Shown one piece after another: positions 7,913-16,425 of a stretch of DNA of 47,263 bases. The notes under the pieces are model-generated. The model made no database searches, was not told the DNA's origin, and was given only the letters and a program-made list of their open reading frames with translations. The position numbers and the translations under genes are program-made. This stretch comes from Candidatus Pollutiaquabacter sp. Its GTDB lineage: Bacteria > Bacteroidota > Bacteroidia > AKYH767-A > 2013-40CM-41-45. The stretch is taken from NCBI GenBank assembly GCA_947465495.1, contig CANIAS010000019.1, positions 1 to 47,263 of the forward strand. Direction: 5' to 3'. Numbering within the stretch: position 1 is the first letter of the stretch; each line of letters opens with the position of its first letter.

Positions 7913-9550
7913 ATGGCATCAGGAAAAGCGAGTCCACGGCAGAAGATGATCAACATGATGTATCTCGTGTTGACAGCTCTGCTCGCATTGAACGTTACCA
8001 AGGAAGTAATCAACGCATTCGTTACAATCAACGAAAGTGTTACGCTGTCCAAGGAGAATCTTGACAAGAAAAATCAGAATACCTACACCGCTTTCGCTCA
8101 GGCGATGTCTGTCGATGCTGCTAAATATGCAGACGTCAACACCCGCGCTGAAAATGTAAAGAAAGGAGCTGGTGATCTGGTTAAATTTATCGAGGATCTA
8201 AAAACTGAATTGATTTCGAAAACAGATGGATTGAAGCCGAATGCTCCGATTCCCCCGCTTCGTGAAATGGAAAAGAAAGACGATTACGATACCCCAACTA
8301 ACATCATGTGCGGCGACGACCAGAATGGTAAGGGTAAGAAAGCGTCTGAATTGAAAGCCAAGATGGAATCCTACAAGAAGGTAGTCGTTGCGAATTGTCC
8401 GAAAGGAACAGAAGCCGATTATCAAAAACGTATGGACCAAATTCTAAATACCAACGACCCGGCAAAACCGGAAGATGGTAAACGTTCTTGGGAAATGGTT
8501 AACTTCTACCACAACCCTGTGGTTGCTACCATTGCACTCTTGACAAAGATTCAGTCTGACGTTCGTAATGCCGAGTCCCAAGTCATTGATGAACTACTTA
8601 CCTCAGTGGATAAGAATATCATCAAGCTGGATAAACTGACAGCTAAAGTAATCGCTAACAGTACGGTGGTAACGATTGGTTCTGAATATCAAGCTGACGT
8701 TTTTCTGTCCGCCACCTCCTCTACCATGGCGCCTGAGGTATTCATTGGTGCTACGACGGATTCAATTGGCAGTACATCTTGCAAAGGATGTGATGGAAAG
8801 GCACCACTTTCTGTTGAAGGTGGTTACGCAAAGTACAGCGATCGTCCAGGCTCTGAAGGAGAGAAAAAATGGGCCGGTGTTATTCGCGTGAAGAAACCAG
8901 ACGGTTCATACGAGCACTACCCTTTCAATGCATCTTATGTAGCTCAAAAACCTAGTTCAGTGGTGTCTGCCGACAAGATGAACGTATTGTACATTGGTGT
9001 AGAAAACCCCATGTCTATTTCCGTTCCCGGTGTCTCTAATGACAAGGTGAAAGTAACCATCGAAGGTGGTGGCGGTGCTTTGAAGCCTAATGCAGCAGCG
9101 GGTGGTGGACACTTCAATGCTAGTGTAACAACGGTCGGAAAAGCAAACATCAAGGTCTCTGCTGAAATTGATGGCAAAGTACTTCCAATGGGCACCTTTG
9201 AATACCGTGTGAAGCGTGTTCCAGATCCCATTGCTACGTTGGCTAACCAAAAGGGTGGTACAATAAACAAGAGCGTTCTGATGGCTGGTACGTTGATCCC
9301 AATCCTGGAGAACTTCGATTTCGAATTGTACTTCAAGATTGTTGGATTCAAGCTGACCATTACTGGAAAAGGACGTGATCTTCTTGAATTTGAAGGAACT
9401 GGTAACCAGCTCACTCCTCAGATGCGCGATGCATTGTCGAAAGTGCGTGCTGGCGACAAAATCTTCTTCGAATATATCAAAGCCAAGATGGCTGCAGGAT
9501 CGGATCAAACGACTCGTAACCTGCCTGCATTGGCCTTCACGATACAGTAA
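7913..9550 (+). CDS. gldM: T9SS motor protein GldM (PorM)
   Basis: A 545-aa protein with the hallmark N-terminus SPRQKMINMMYLVLTALLAL, a single transmembrane helix followed by a long periplasmic part. By family knowledge the periplasmic part forms four domains (D1 helical bundle, D2-D4 beta-rich) that span the periplasm as a dimer and touch the GldK/GldN ring, transmitting GldL-generated torque. Visible here are the helical D1 region (about residues 35-230, with FINESVTLSKENLDKKN) and glycine-rich beta domains from about 240 (SATSSTMAPEVFIGATT, VTIEGGGGALKPNAAAGGGH). The length agrees with flavobacterial GldM. It follows gldL by 46 bp and precedes gldN by 25 bp, so the genes are co-transcribed. 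Confidence 0.97.
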   Translation: MASGKASPRQKMINMMYLVLTALLALNVTKEVINAFVTINESVTLSKENLDKKNQNTYTAFAQAMSVDAAKYADVNTRAENVKKGAGDLVKFIEDLKTELISKTDGLKPNAPIPPLREMEKKDDYDTPTNIMCGDDQNGKGKKASELKAKMESYKKVVVANCPKGTEADYQKRMDQILNTNDPAKPEDGKRSWEMVNFYHNPVVATIALLTKIQSDVRNAESQVIDELLTSVDKNIIKLDKLTAKVIANSTVVTIGSEYQADVFLSATSSTMAPEVFIGATTDSIGSTSCKGCDGKAPLSVEGGYAKYSDRPGSEGEKKWAGVIRVKKPDGSYEHYPFNASYVAQKPSSVVSADKMNVLYIGVENPMSISVPGVSNDKVKVTIEGGGGALKPNAAAGGGHFNASVTTVGKANIKVSAEIDGKVLPMGTFEYRVKRVPDPIATLANQKGGTINKSVLMAGTLIPILENFDFELYFKIVGFKLTITGKGRDLLEFEGTGNQLTPQMRDALSKVRAGDKIFFEYIKAKMAAGSDQTTRNLPALAFTIQ

Positions 9551-9575
9551 TCCATTGCGCTAAAAAGCTATTGTC

Positions 9576-10421
9576 ATGAAACTTCGTATCTGTCTGCTCC
9601 TTACCCTGATCTCCTTTACAGGAACTATGTTCGCTCAGAACGTCCTCGATGGTGTTTATGTAAAAGAGCATACAACAACCCGCACACCGCTTGCATATCC
9701 GTATTTGCGTGAAGCGGATGTTATGTGGTCTAAACGTATCTGGCGTTACATCGATCTCAATGAGAAATTGAATCTGCCACTAAAGTACCCACTCTCCAAG
9801 CAGACGCTGGACCGAAAAAGCCTGATCGATGTGCTGATAGATGCGATTTCGGAGGGCTCACTCACTGCGTATGGTACAGCCGACGACGAATTCGTTCTGC
9901 CAGTCACTATGAAGGAAGTTGAGTCTAAAGGAGGAGCCAGAACGGATACGATGAAGATGATGCGTCCAGATCCCCCATACGATGAATATGATACCGTCAT
10001 CGCCCGTGAATTTTCTCGCGATAAAGTGATTGGATACCGTATCAAGGAGGATTGGTTCTTTGATAAGCAGCGTTCAGTAATGGAAGTTCGTATCATTGGA
10101 ATTGCTCCCATGATTCTCGCTGTCGACGAGCAAGGAAATGTCCGCGAAGGCAATCTGAAACTACCGCTTTTCTGGATTTATTATCCGGAAGCTCGTCAGT
10201 TGTTGGCCAATGCTGAAGTGTACAACCGTTACAACGATTCGGAGCGACGTTCCTTTGATGACATCTTTCAAAAGCGCATCTTCACCAGTTATATCTTTAA
10301 GGAGTCTAACGTCTATGATCGACGAATTGAAGATTATAAGACTGGGTTGAACGCCCTTCTTGAAGCTGAAAAAATAAAGGATGAAATTACCAATTTGGAG
10401 CATGATATGTGGGAATACTAA
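9576..10421 (+). CDS. gldN: T9SS protein GldN (PorN)
   Basis: A 281-aa periplasmic protein that binds GldK to build the ring under the outer membrane. A signal peptide (residues 1 to about 20, ending FAQN) is followed by the family signature around ADVMWSKRIWRYIDLNEKLNLPLKYP, then IDVLIDAISEGSLTAYG, YRIKEDWFFDKQRSVMEVRIIGIAP and FWIYYPEARQLLANAEVYN...FDDIFQKRIFTSYIFKESNVYDR. Length and gene order (last gene of gldKLMN) agree with GldN. A strong hairpin terminator lies 20 bp after the stop. In some flavobacteria a paralogue, GldO, follows gldN; none is present here. Confidence 0.97.
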   Translation: MKLRICLLLTLISFTGTMFAQNVLDGVYVKEHTTTRTPLAYPYLREADVMWSKRIWRYIDLNEKLNLPLKYPLSKQTLDRKSLIDVLIDAISEGSLTAYGTADDEFVLPVTMKEVESKGGARTDTMKMMRPDPPYDEYDTVIAREFSRDKVIGYRIKEDWFFDKQRSVMEVRIIGIAPMILAVDEQGNVREGNLKLPLFWIYYPEARQLLANAEVYNRYNDSERRSFDDIFQKRIFTSYIFKESNVYDRRIEDYKTGLNALLEAEKIKDEITNLEHDMWEY

Positions 10422-10441
10422 CCCGCGTGCCCCCGTCAATG

Positions 10442-10468
10442 AAAAACCCCGGTTAATCCGGGGTTTTT
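10442..10468. terminator. Bidirectional terminator between gldN and ispH
   Basis: The inverted repeat AAAAACCCCGG (10442-10452) with CCGGGGTTTTT (10458-10468) has a 5-nt loop. It gives a GC stem followed by a T run on both strands, serving gldKLMN (+) and the crt/ispH operon (-). Confidence 0.92.
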
Positions 10469-10481
10469 CATTTAGTATCAA

Positions 10482-10501
10482 CCTTACTTTTACAAGTAAG
10501 G
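10482..10501. terminator. Second hairpin near the ispH 3' end
   Basis: The perfect 8-bp stem CCTTACTT (10482-10489) with AAGTAAGG (10494-10501) has a 4-nt loop. It lies 8 bp past the ispH stop and ahead of the main terminator on the minus strand. It lacks a clear T run, so it may protect mRNA 3' ends or assist termination. Confidence 0.4.
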
Positions 10502-10509
10502 GCACTTGT

Positions 10510-11364
10510 TTAGAATGTCAGGATTAGATTTTTGACCTGTTCCATCAGCCACATTGGCGTGGACGTGGCGCCGCAAATGCCAACATGATCCCCAGTAGTG
10601 AACCACTCCTTCTGTACCTCTTCCGTTGAGGAAACGAAGTGGGTGTTCGGATTGGTCTTTTTACAGACATCAAACAATACTTTTCCGTTTGATGATTTGA
10701 TGCCCGATACAAATACAATGCAATCGTGAGCCGCTGCAAAGGCTGGAAGTTGTTGGTCGCGGTTAGATACCTGCCTGCACGTGGTGTCATTTAATTCCAC
10801 ATCAAGCCCCTCAGCCACCAGTTGGTGGTAGATACTATAGAATTTCTCCGTGCTTTTAGTGGTTTGGCTGTATAGTGAAATGCTCTTGGGCATATTCGTG
10901 ATGTCAAGCTCCGCGATGTCCTGAAATACGACGGCATCACCGCCAACCTGACCGATGAGTCCTTCCACCTCGGCGTGTCCTCGTTTGCCGTAGATGTATA
11001 CGTGTTTTTTTTCATCAGCAGTCTGCTTCACCCGATTCTGTAGTTTCAAAACGACCGGACAGGAAGCATCAATCAGAGTGAGATTGTTTTCGATGGCCAT
11101 TTGATACGTAGATGGCGGTTCGCCATGAGCACGTATCAATACTTTTTCGTTTTGAAGATTGGAAAGGTCTTCATGACGGATGATCTCCAGTCCTTTACTT
11201 TTCAATCGCTTGATTTCCTCGTCGTTGTGAACGATATCGCCTAGGCAAAATAATCGCCCATCCTCCAGGAGAATTTCTTCTGCCAGTTGAATTGCATAAA
11301 CGACCCCGAAACAAAATCCGGAGTGCGGATCAATGGTGACGCTAAGCTGTAAGTCGGGTTTCAT
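10510..11364 (-). CDS. ispH: 4-hydroxy-3-methylbut-2-enyl diphosphate reductase
   Basis: An iron-sulfur enzyme for the last step of the MEP pathway, reducing HMBPP to IPP and DMAPP. Counting from the ATG at 11364 (MKPDLQLSVTIDP) it has 284 residues. The three cluster-binding cysteines are C18 (HSGFCFGV), C102 (DASCPVV) and C196 (NDTTCRQV), with spacing like that of characterised IspH. The substrate-binding HGEPPS and the C-terminal CGATSTPMWLMEQ are also present. An upstream in-frame ATG at 11394 would add ten residues but lengthen the overlap with the lycopene cyclase gene from 23 to 53 nt; the shorter start fits the family better. As last gene of the crt operon it would raise isoprenoid precursor supply when carotenoid genes are on. 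Confidence 0.95.
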   Translation of the reverse strand: MKPDLQLSVTIDPHSGFCFGVVYAIQLAEEILLEDGRLFCLGDIVHNDEEIKRLKSKGLEIIRHEDLSNLQNEKVLIRAHGEPPSTYQMAIENNLTLIDASCPVVLKLQNRVKQTADEKKHVYIYGKRGHAEVEGLIGQVGGDAVVFQDIAELDITNMPKSISLYSQTTKSTEKFYSIYHQLVAEGLDVELNDTTCRQVSNRDQQLPAFAAAHDCIVFVSGIKSSNGKVLFDVCKKTNPNTHFVSSTEEVQKEWFTTGDHVGICGATSTPMWLMEQVKNLILTF

Positions 11365-12040
11365 GAAGCGTTGATTTATGGCGAAATTTTTCAAAAAGTA
11401 TTGTGTTCATCAATAGCATCAGTAAGGTATATTGAGTGTCTTCAACGGGTATGGTGAAAATACGTATTCCTAGGTTTTCCTGATCATTGTAAGTTACCAC
11501 CGGTAGCCAGGTTAATAATCCGTTAACGATAAGGAAAGGCAACAAGCTGACAAAATAGGCACGGTAAAATTTCCCCATCCACGCGTACTTTTTGAAATAA
11601 GCAATTAACAACAGTGATGCGGTGAGCGACAATTTTATGCCGGTGTACAATCGGTCTGCATGGCTGACTGCAATTATTATCAATACAACAATTAAAACCT
11701 TTGTAATGTTCTTAGAAAAGCGTTGGAGCGGGTCCGAATCCATTAATAAATTCAAGGAACAGTAAATGAACATGCAGGAATAAGGAATGAAAAAAAAGAA
11801 CATCCATTCTTCCAACGGCAAGCCCCATATCCAAATGCCGACAATGTATTTTGGGTTAAATCCCCATACTCCCCAAACCGTTAGATAGTGGTCCCATATA
11901 ATGAAAAAAGCCGCAGTGATTGCCATAGCTGGAAACAAGGCGCGCCAGTTGGTGTAAAACCGTAATCTGCTTTCGAAGGAGCACAACAAGGGTATCAGAA
12001 TCGAACCGAGGTTGATGAAAAGATAGGTGTATTTTTCCAT
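11342..12040 (-). CDS. Lycopene beta-cyclase, membrane CrtYcd type
   Basis: A 232-aa polytopic membrane protein with about seven hydrophobic segments. The motifs WDHYLTVWGVWGFNPKYIVG and WGLPLEEWMFFFFIPYSCMFIY (the PLEE signature) are typical of the heterodimeric-origin CrtYc/CrtYd cyclases, here fused in one chain as in other Bacteroidetes. It would convert lycopene to beta-carotene in the membrane. It lies 17 bp after the small exported-protein gene and its 3' end overlaps the ispH start, so it sits inside the crt operon. The short length (two ~110-aa halves) agrees with the fused type and excludes the FAD-dependent CrtY/CrtL family. Confidence 0.88.
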   Translation of the reverse strand: MEKYTYLFINLGSILIPLLCSFESRLRFYTNWRALFPAMAITAAFFIIWDHYLTVWGVWGFNPKYIVGIWIWGLPLEEWMFFFFIPYSCMFIYCSLNLLMDSDPLQRFSKNITKVLIVVLIIIAVSHADRLYTGIKLSLTASLLLIAYFKKYAWMGKFYRAYFVSLLPFLIVNGLLTWLPVVTYNDQENLGIRIFTIPVEDTQYTLLMLLMNTILFEKFRHKSTLHETRLTA

Positions 12041-12057
12041 GACGAACTTATGTCGTT

Positions 12058-12567
12058 TCAGTTGATGATCTTTTCCAAGGAGACACGTTGTTCTGGTGTG
12101 CAGAGTTTTTTATCAATCAAAAAACGCGCAACATCTCGATTGAGCTGGATATCTGTAGATCTCGGAAGGAGTTCAAAAATCTTCTTTTTGTCTGTATCGA
12201 TATCGTTGCTCATGTTCAGAATGGAAGGTAGATTGATCTCCACAGCGATACGTAAATAGCGAATTTCGAGGTTCGCAGGGTCCATGTCAATCGCTTTTTT
12301 AAAGCCTTTCATGGCAGTGCTACAGCGAGAATACTTCGTTGTGGGGAGAAATGCGAATTTGGCCATGAGTGCTTCCGTGGCGGCCAGGTATCCTTCAATC
12401 AGTGCGTCTCGTTCCGGGGATTTTTTTAAATAAACTATAAGTTGTTCGGCAGTTTCCTCGTTGTCAGTCGCTTTTTTGAACTCGCTGCGAACGTAAGACA
12501 AGGATATGCCAAAGGCATTTGCTTGAATGCAAAGTGCGATAACGATGTATGCAAGTTGTTGTTTCAT
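12058..12567 (-). CDS. Small exported helical protein in the crt operon, function unknown
   Basis: I do not recognise a named family. From the ATG at 12567 the protein has 169 residues, with an N-terminal signal peptide (MKQQLAYIVIALCIQANAFG). The mature part is helical, with a TPR-like segment (MKGFKKAIDMDPANLEIRYLRIAVEINLP) and a basic C-terminus ending in EQRVSLEKIIN. An upstream in-frame start at 12600 would overlap crtB and add a stretch unlike a signal peptide, so I use the later ATG, 2 nt after the crtB stop. This tight packing between crtB and the cyclase implies co-translation. A periplasmic or membrane-surface role in carotenoid handling is possible but only inferred from position. 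Confidence 0.75.
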   Translation of the reverse strand: MKQQLAYIVIALCIQANAFGISLSYVRSEFKKATDNEETAEQLIVYLKKSPERDALIEGYLAATEALMAKFAFLPTTKYSRCSTAMKGFKKAIDMDPANLEIRYLRIAVEINLPSILNMSNDIDTDKKKIFELLPRSTDIQLNRDVARFLIDKKLCTPEQRVSLEKIIN

Positions 12568-12569
12568 GG

Positions 12570-13403
12570 TCAGTTCAGCCGCAATCGGTACTGTAACCAT
12601 GTGCGAGTTAATAGGTATATCTTTTGGTAATCGGGAATTCGTGTACGATCCAATTGGATGTGTTGAGCAGGCAGTAGTTTTATTTTTTTGAAAAGTGTTA
12701 GGTAGTATTGATAAGCTACTGCTACTCCTATACGCGCTCCCTCTGGAAGTTGTTGAATGCCCTCCTTGGCGTCCAGAAAATCTTGTTCAATATCATTTTC
12801 AATCACAGCCTTTGCCGTATCATCGAATTTTTCGAAGTCTACTCCCGGAAAGTAGACGCGTCCTCTTTCGATATAATCACTCCTCAGGTCACGTAGGAAA
12901 TTGACTTTTTGAAATGCAGCGCCTAATTTTCTGGCGGGTGCTACCAGTGGGTTAAAAATCGCTGAGTCGCCTTCGCAAAAAACACGAAGACACATCAGTC
13001 CTACCACTTCGGCGGATCCATAGATGTATTCTTCGTATTCCTTTTTTGTATAAACAATCGGAGAGAGATCCATCTTCATACTGTGCAGAAAAGCGTCGAT
13101 GTATGAACGATCGATGCCATAGCGGTGCACCACGTCCTGAAATGCATGCAGAACTGGGTTCGTGCTGAGTTTTTCTGTTAAAGCTCGGTCTGTTTCTTCA
13201 ATGAAACGATTCAACAAAGATTGTTTATCATGGTCGTGAAAGGTATCTACTATTTCGTCTGCAAGACGAACGAATCCATAGATGGCATAAATGGAAGCAT
13301 GGTGTTTACGACCAAGCATGTGTATGCCCAGCGAGAACGACGTGCTGTAATCGCGCGTGATAATCTTACTAAGCTTATACGAGGTCTGCGTGTACAAGTC
13401 CAT
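12570..13403 (-). CDS. crtB: 15-cis-phytoene synthase
   Basis: A 277-aa squalene/phytoene synthase-family enzyme that condenses two geranylgeranyl diphosphates to phytoene, the first committed carotenoid step. Both Asp-rich Mg-diphosphate motifs are present: DEIVD at 49-53 (RLADEIVDTF) and DLRSD at 172-176 (NFLRDLRSDYIERGRVYFP). The N-terminal YSTSFSLGI motif is also present. The gene starts inside the 3' end of crtI (29-nt overlap), indicating translational coupling. Family members also include squalene or HpnC/D-like synthases, but the crt neighbours settle the substrate. Confidence 0.95.
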   Translation of the reverse strand: MDLYTQTSYKLSKIITRDYSTSFSLGIHMLGRKHHASIYAIYGFVRLADEIVDTFHDHDKQSLLNRFIEETDRALTEKLSTNPVLHAFQDVVHRYGIDRSYIDAFLHSMKMDLSPIVYTKKEYEEYIYGSAEVVGLMCLRVFCEGDSAIFNPLVAPARKLGAAFQKVNFLRDLRSDYIERGRVYFPGVDFEKFDDTAKAVIENDIEQDFLDAKEGIQQLPEGARIGVAVAYQYYLTLFKKIKLLPAQHIQLDRTRIPDYQKIYLLTRTWLQYRLRLN

Positions 13404-14871
13404 GTTCCTTGATGATGCGCTCTGTTGCCAGGCGAGAGCTGATGACGACCATTGGTAATCCGGTTCCGGGTGTTGTGCTAGCGCCTACGTAGTAGAGGTT
13501 ATCGAACTTTTCGTCCTTGTTGGAAGGACGGAAGCCGCCTACTTGATTGAGTCCATGTGCCAGGCCAAGGCCACTGCCACGATACAGATTAAATTTGTCT
13601 TGCCATTCAATCGGTGTCATGATGGTCCGGGTAACAGTATTTCCTTTGAAGTCAAAGCCGGTACGGTTACTCAAGTCGTCGAGGATAGTATCTGCAAGTT
13701 TTTCTGAATCGCTCCAATCAGGCTTGAATCGAAGGTCTGGCATCGGACATAAAATAAAAATATTCTCATGTCCTTCCGGTGCGCAAGCTGGATTGGATTT
13801 GCTACTAACGTTGACGTAGTAGTATGGTTTTTCTGGAGCTACCGATGTTTTAAAAATGGTATCTGCGTAATGCTTGAAATTACTTCCAAGGAAATAGTTG
13901 TGATGAATCAATTGATCTGTTTTTCCTTTAACGCCCAGATAAATGGTGAATGGGGAAAGGGTCCATTCCATAGCATCGAGTCGCTTTTCTGAAAAACGGG
14001 GACGTTCAAGTACTTGGCCTCGGAAGGCGGCAGCATCACTGTTAGAGACGTATAAGTCGGCGGACCACTTTTTGCCCGTAGTGTCGATGAAGCCGCTAAT
14101 TTTTCCATTTTCTAGTTCAATAGAGCGGATCTCGGTGTTGTAATGAATTTTTACACCTCGTTCATTTAACAACCCGACGATTGATTCCACGATTTTGTAC
14201 ATGCCGCCTTTGACGTTCCAATAGCCGTCGTGTTCGAGTTCGGTGTAGTTGAGCAAACTGTAAACTGCGGGCGTCTGAAAGGGTGTAGAGCCCAGGAAGA
14301 AGGCCACGAGTGAAAAAATAACCTTAGCTTCTTCGCTAACGAAAATACCATCCAATTCTTTCCACATGGAGCGGAACATCATGGGCGCGTGTTTCAACGG
14401 CACCCGAGTGAGCTGCATCAAGTAGTCAAGTTTTGACTCGAAATTTCGGCGGATGACGATGTCTTCGGTATCGTGAAATAGTTTTTTAGCGGTTCCAATA
14501 TAGCCGCGAATCTTTTTTTCAAAATCGATTTCAAGTCCTTCGAATTCCTTGGCTAGCTTGTCTAGGTCTTTATAAATGAAGAAGGGTTTTTCACGGTGCG
14601 GGAAGTAGACGGAATAGACGGGATTCAATTCTTCCAATTCCAGTGGATTCTCGATGCCGCAATCTTTAAAGAGTTCGGTGAATTCATAACTCATGCTGAA
14701 AAAAGAAGGACCCATGTCGAACGTGAAGCCGTCTTTTTTTAGCAGGTTAAGTCTTCCTCCCGCACGCTCGTCTTTTTCTACCATTTCTACCTGATAACCG
14801 CGTGTTGCCAGTCGCAGTGCGGTGGCCAAAGCACCGAGACCGGTACCAATAATCAGGACTTTCTTTCCCAT
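13375..14871 (-). CDS. crtI: Phytoene desaturase (CrtI family)
   Basis: A 498-aa FAD-dependent amine-oxidase-fold enzyme that desaturates phytoene to lycopene at the membrane. The N-terminal dinucleotide-binding motif reads VLIIGTGLGALATALRLATRGYQV, followed by VEKDERAGGRLNLLKKDGFTFDMGPS. The C-terminal family signature includes NLYYVGASTTPGTGLPMVVIS, which contacts FAD. Length agrees with bacterial CrtI. It lies 43 bp downstream of crtZ and overlaps crtB by 29 nt. CrtI-like paralogues acting on methoxy- or hydroxy-carotenoids exist, but with only one copy beside crtB the phytoene role is most likely. Confidence 0.95.
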   Translation of the reverse strand: MGKKVLIIGTGLGALATALRLATRGYQVEMVEKDERAGGRLNLLKKDGFTFDMGPSFFSMSYEFTELFKDCGIENPLELEELNPVYSVYFPHREKPFFIYKDLDKLAKEFEGLEIDFEKKIRGYIGTAKKLFHDTEDIVIRRNFESKLDYLMQLTRVPLKHAPMMFRSMWKELDGIFVSEEAKVIFSLVAFFLGSTPFQTPAVYSLLNYTELEHDGYWNVKGGMYKIVESIVGLLNERGVKIHYNTEIRSIELENGKISGFIDTTGKKWSADLYVSNSDAAAFRGQVLERPRFSEKRLDAMEWTLSPFTIYLGVKGKTDQLIHHNYFLGSNFKHYADTIFKTSVAPEKPYYYVNVSSKSNPACAPEGHENIFILCPMPDLRFKPDWSDSEKLADTILDDLSNRTGFDFKGNTVTRTIMTPIEWQDKFNLYRGSGLGLAHGLNQVGGFRPSNKDEKFDNLYYVGASTTPGTGLPMVVISSRLATERIIKEHGLVHADLV

Positions 14872-14914
14872 GGTAATTGAAGTTTAGCAGAAAACAATTG
14901 CAGCGTGTAAATGT

Positions 14915-15364
14915 TTATCGACCGCTGTTATGCAGATGTTCTTTCTTGAAAAGTAGCAGTCCGAATTCCTCTCCGTCTTCTTTACCCATTTTTTTATGAT
15001 GGACTTTGTGTGCTTTACGCATAGCACGGAAATACGATGAGTCCAGCTTATCCAGCCATTTTCCACGGCGATGGATGAAAATGTCGTGGAGAATGAAATA
15101 GGTGAATCCGTAGGCTGTTACTCCGATGCCCATCCAGAAACGATAGTCAAGTTTCTCCCAACCGAAATACATCAGCACCATGGCAATGGAGGCATAGAAC
15201 AGGAAAAAGAAGTCGTTTTTTTCAAAGATGCCATGACGAGGTTTGTGGTGGCTTTCATGGAGTGACCACAAAAAGCCATGCATGACGTATTTGTGAGTCA
15301 ACCAGGCTACTCCTTCCATGGCTAGGTAGGTGAGTAGGAAGGCAAGGATGTTAATAATGGTCAT
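14915..15364 (-). CDS. crtZ: Beta-carotene hydroxylase (CrtZ type)
   Basis: A 149-aa membrane di-iron hydroxylase of the fatty-acid hydroxylase superfamily, expected to hydroxylate beta-carotene at C3/C3' to give cryptoxanthin and zeaxanthin. All histidine clusters are visible: H24/H29 (THKYVMH), H36/H39/H40 (HESHH), H93/H98 (HDIFIH) and H119/H122/H123 (HKVHH), between about four membrane segments. It is the first gene of the crt operon on the minus strand. A TACCTTTA box ends only 4 nt before the start codon, so the leader, if this is the promoter, would be extremely short. Confidence 0.93.
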   Translation of the reverse strand: MTIINILAFLLTYLAMEGVAWLTHKYVMHGFLWSLHESHHKPRHGIFEKNDFFFLFYASIAMVLMYFGWEKLDYRFWMGIGVTAYGFTYFILHDIFIHRRGKWLDKLDSSYFRAMRKAHKVHHKKMGKEDGEEFGLLLFKKEHLHNSGR

Positions 15365-15368
15365 GATG

Positions 15369-15376
15369 TAAAGGTA
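15369..15376 (-). promoter_or_regulatory. Candidate -7 box of the crt operon
   Basis: On the minus strand TACCTTTA matches TAnnTTTG at all but the last base, just before the crtZ ATG. A TTG lies about 24 nt upstream, further than the preferred 19. It would give an almost leaderless mRNA. Transcription could instead come from the EamA gene 77 bp upstream. Confidence 0.3.
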
Positions 15377-15441
15377 TCAATTCCCGTTGAGAAGATTTAA
15401 CAATCCATTTGTCAAATGGTTATCGCTAAGAATCAATGAAA

Positions 15442-16332
15442 TCAGCTGGTTCCCCAATAAATTCCGGCTAAAATCAAGCACGTTCCAATCCATTGTTTTT
15501 TGGAAAGACGTTCTTTCAACCACATGGATGCCGCCAGGAGAGTGGTAAGTGGTTGTGCCAAAACCATCAATGCGTATTGGCTGATTGGTAGTTGTTTCAG
15601 TCCTAGGTTGTTAAAAAAAACGCCAACGACAGTGCAACCACTGATAAGTAGAATCAATCCTTCAGGCTTGAATCGGTATATAGGTTTTTGAAGGGTGTCG
15701 GGCATTTTTTTTTGAATAAAAATGATACTAGTCGTTACCGATAGGACTATACATTCTTGTAGTAATGAAAAATTTAAGGTTCCCAGGGAAGGAATGGTCG
15801 TTTTAAAGCCAAGATTGGCAATAGCCCAAAGTGCAGCAGCCCCTAAGGCAAGACGAATTCCTTTCATGGATGGTTTTTTCCATTGGTTAATATTTTCCAA
15901 TAACATAACGCCTATGGCAGTCATTAAAAAGCCTACTGCTAAGTGTACGGTGATGGCTTCCTGATTGAACCACCACCCTAACCATGCACTCATCAAGCTG
16001 GAGGTACAAATGAGGATGCCTGCCATGGAAGTGGGGATTAATTTCGTTGAGGATACAAAGAGGTACAATCCAATCAACGAAAGAAGGATGGATGTAATGG
16101 CTGTTGGTGTATTCGGATTAACAAGTATTGACGGTATATCAAATGTTTCTGGCAGTATATACATGTTAATAACACGAGTGACTATTCCAAGTGTCAAAAA
16201 CAGGAGGACGGTGTAGATGCTCCGTTGGAAGAGTAGTTCGGTGGAGGATCGGAATGAAAGTAACGGTTTCCAGCATACATTACTGAGGCCAAAGGCGATC
16301 ATGCTGAAAAGGACGAACAAATAGGGCAACAT
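15442..16332 (-). CDS. EamA/DMT-superfamily transporter
   Basis: A 296-aa inner-membrane protein with about ten hydrophobic helices in two EamA halves: MLPYLFVLFSMIAFGLSNVCWKP starts half one and RLALGAAALWAIANLGFKTT starts half two. Family hallmarks include the loop ...SAWLGWWFNQEAITVHLAVGFLMTAIGV and the C-terminal LKERLSKKQWIGTCLILAGIYWG. Substrates of DMT transporters (amino acids, nucleotide sugars, metabolites) cannot be predicted from sequence. It lies 77 bp upstream of crtZ on the same strand and is divergent from the copper-protein gene at 16426. It may share transcripts with the crt operon, but a link to pigment export is only speculation. Confidence 0.85.
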   Translation of the reverse strand: MLPYLFVLFSMIAFGLSNVCWKPLLSFRSSTELLFQRSIYTVLLFLTLGIVTRVINMYILPETFDIPSILVNPNTPTAITSILLSLIGLYLFVSSTKLIPTSMAGILICTSSLMSAWLGWWFNQEAITVHLAVGFLMTAIGVMLLENINQWKKPSMKGIRLALGAAALWAIANLGFKTTIPSLGTLNFSLLQECIVLSVTTSIIFIQKKMPDTLQKPIYRFKPEGLILLISGCTVVGVFFNNLGLKQLPISQYALMVLAQPLTTLLAASMWLKERLSKKQWIGTCLILAGIYWGTS

Positions 16333-16390
16333 AGAGATTTAGATACCTGTAAAAATACTTAAAACCTTATTCAGGCACAATTTCCGTTCA

Positions 16391-16420
16391 TTGTAATAAA
16401 AGAATGAGATAGTATATTTA
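16391..16420 (+). promoter_or_regulatory. Promoter-like element before the haem/copper protein gene
   Basis: TTG (16391-16393), exactly 19 nt, then TATATTTA (16413-16420), which differs from TAnnTTTG only in the last base. The ATG at 16426 falls at or next to the expected transcription start, implying a leaderless or very short-leader mRNA. Confidence 0.5.
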
Positions 16421-16425
16421 CCACT

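Noticed and set aside
8944-9508. Two long minus-strand frames inside gldM
   Set aside because: They overlap the highly conserved gldM coding frame and have no recognisable domains or start signals.
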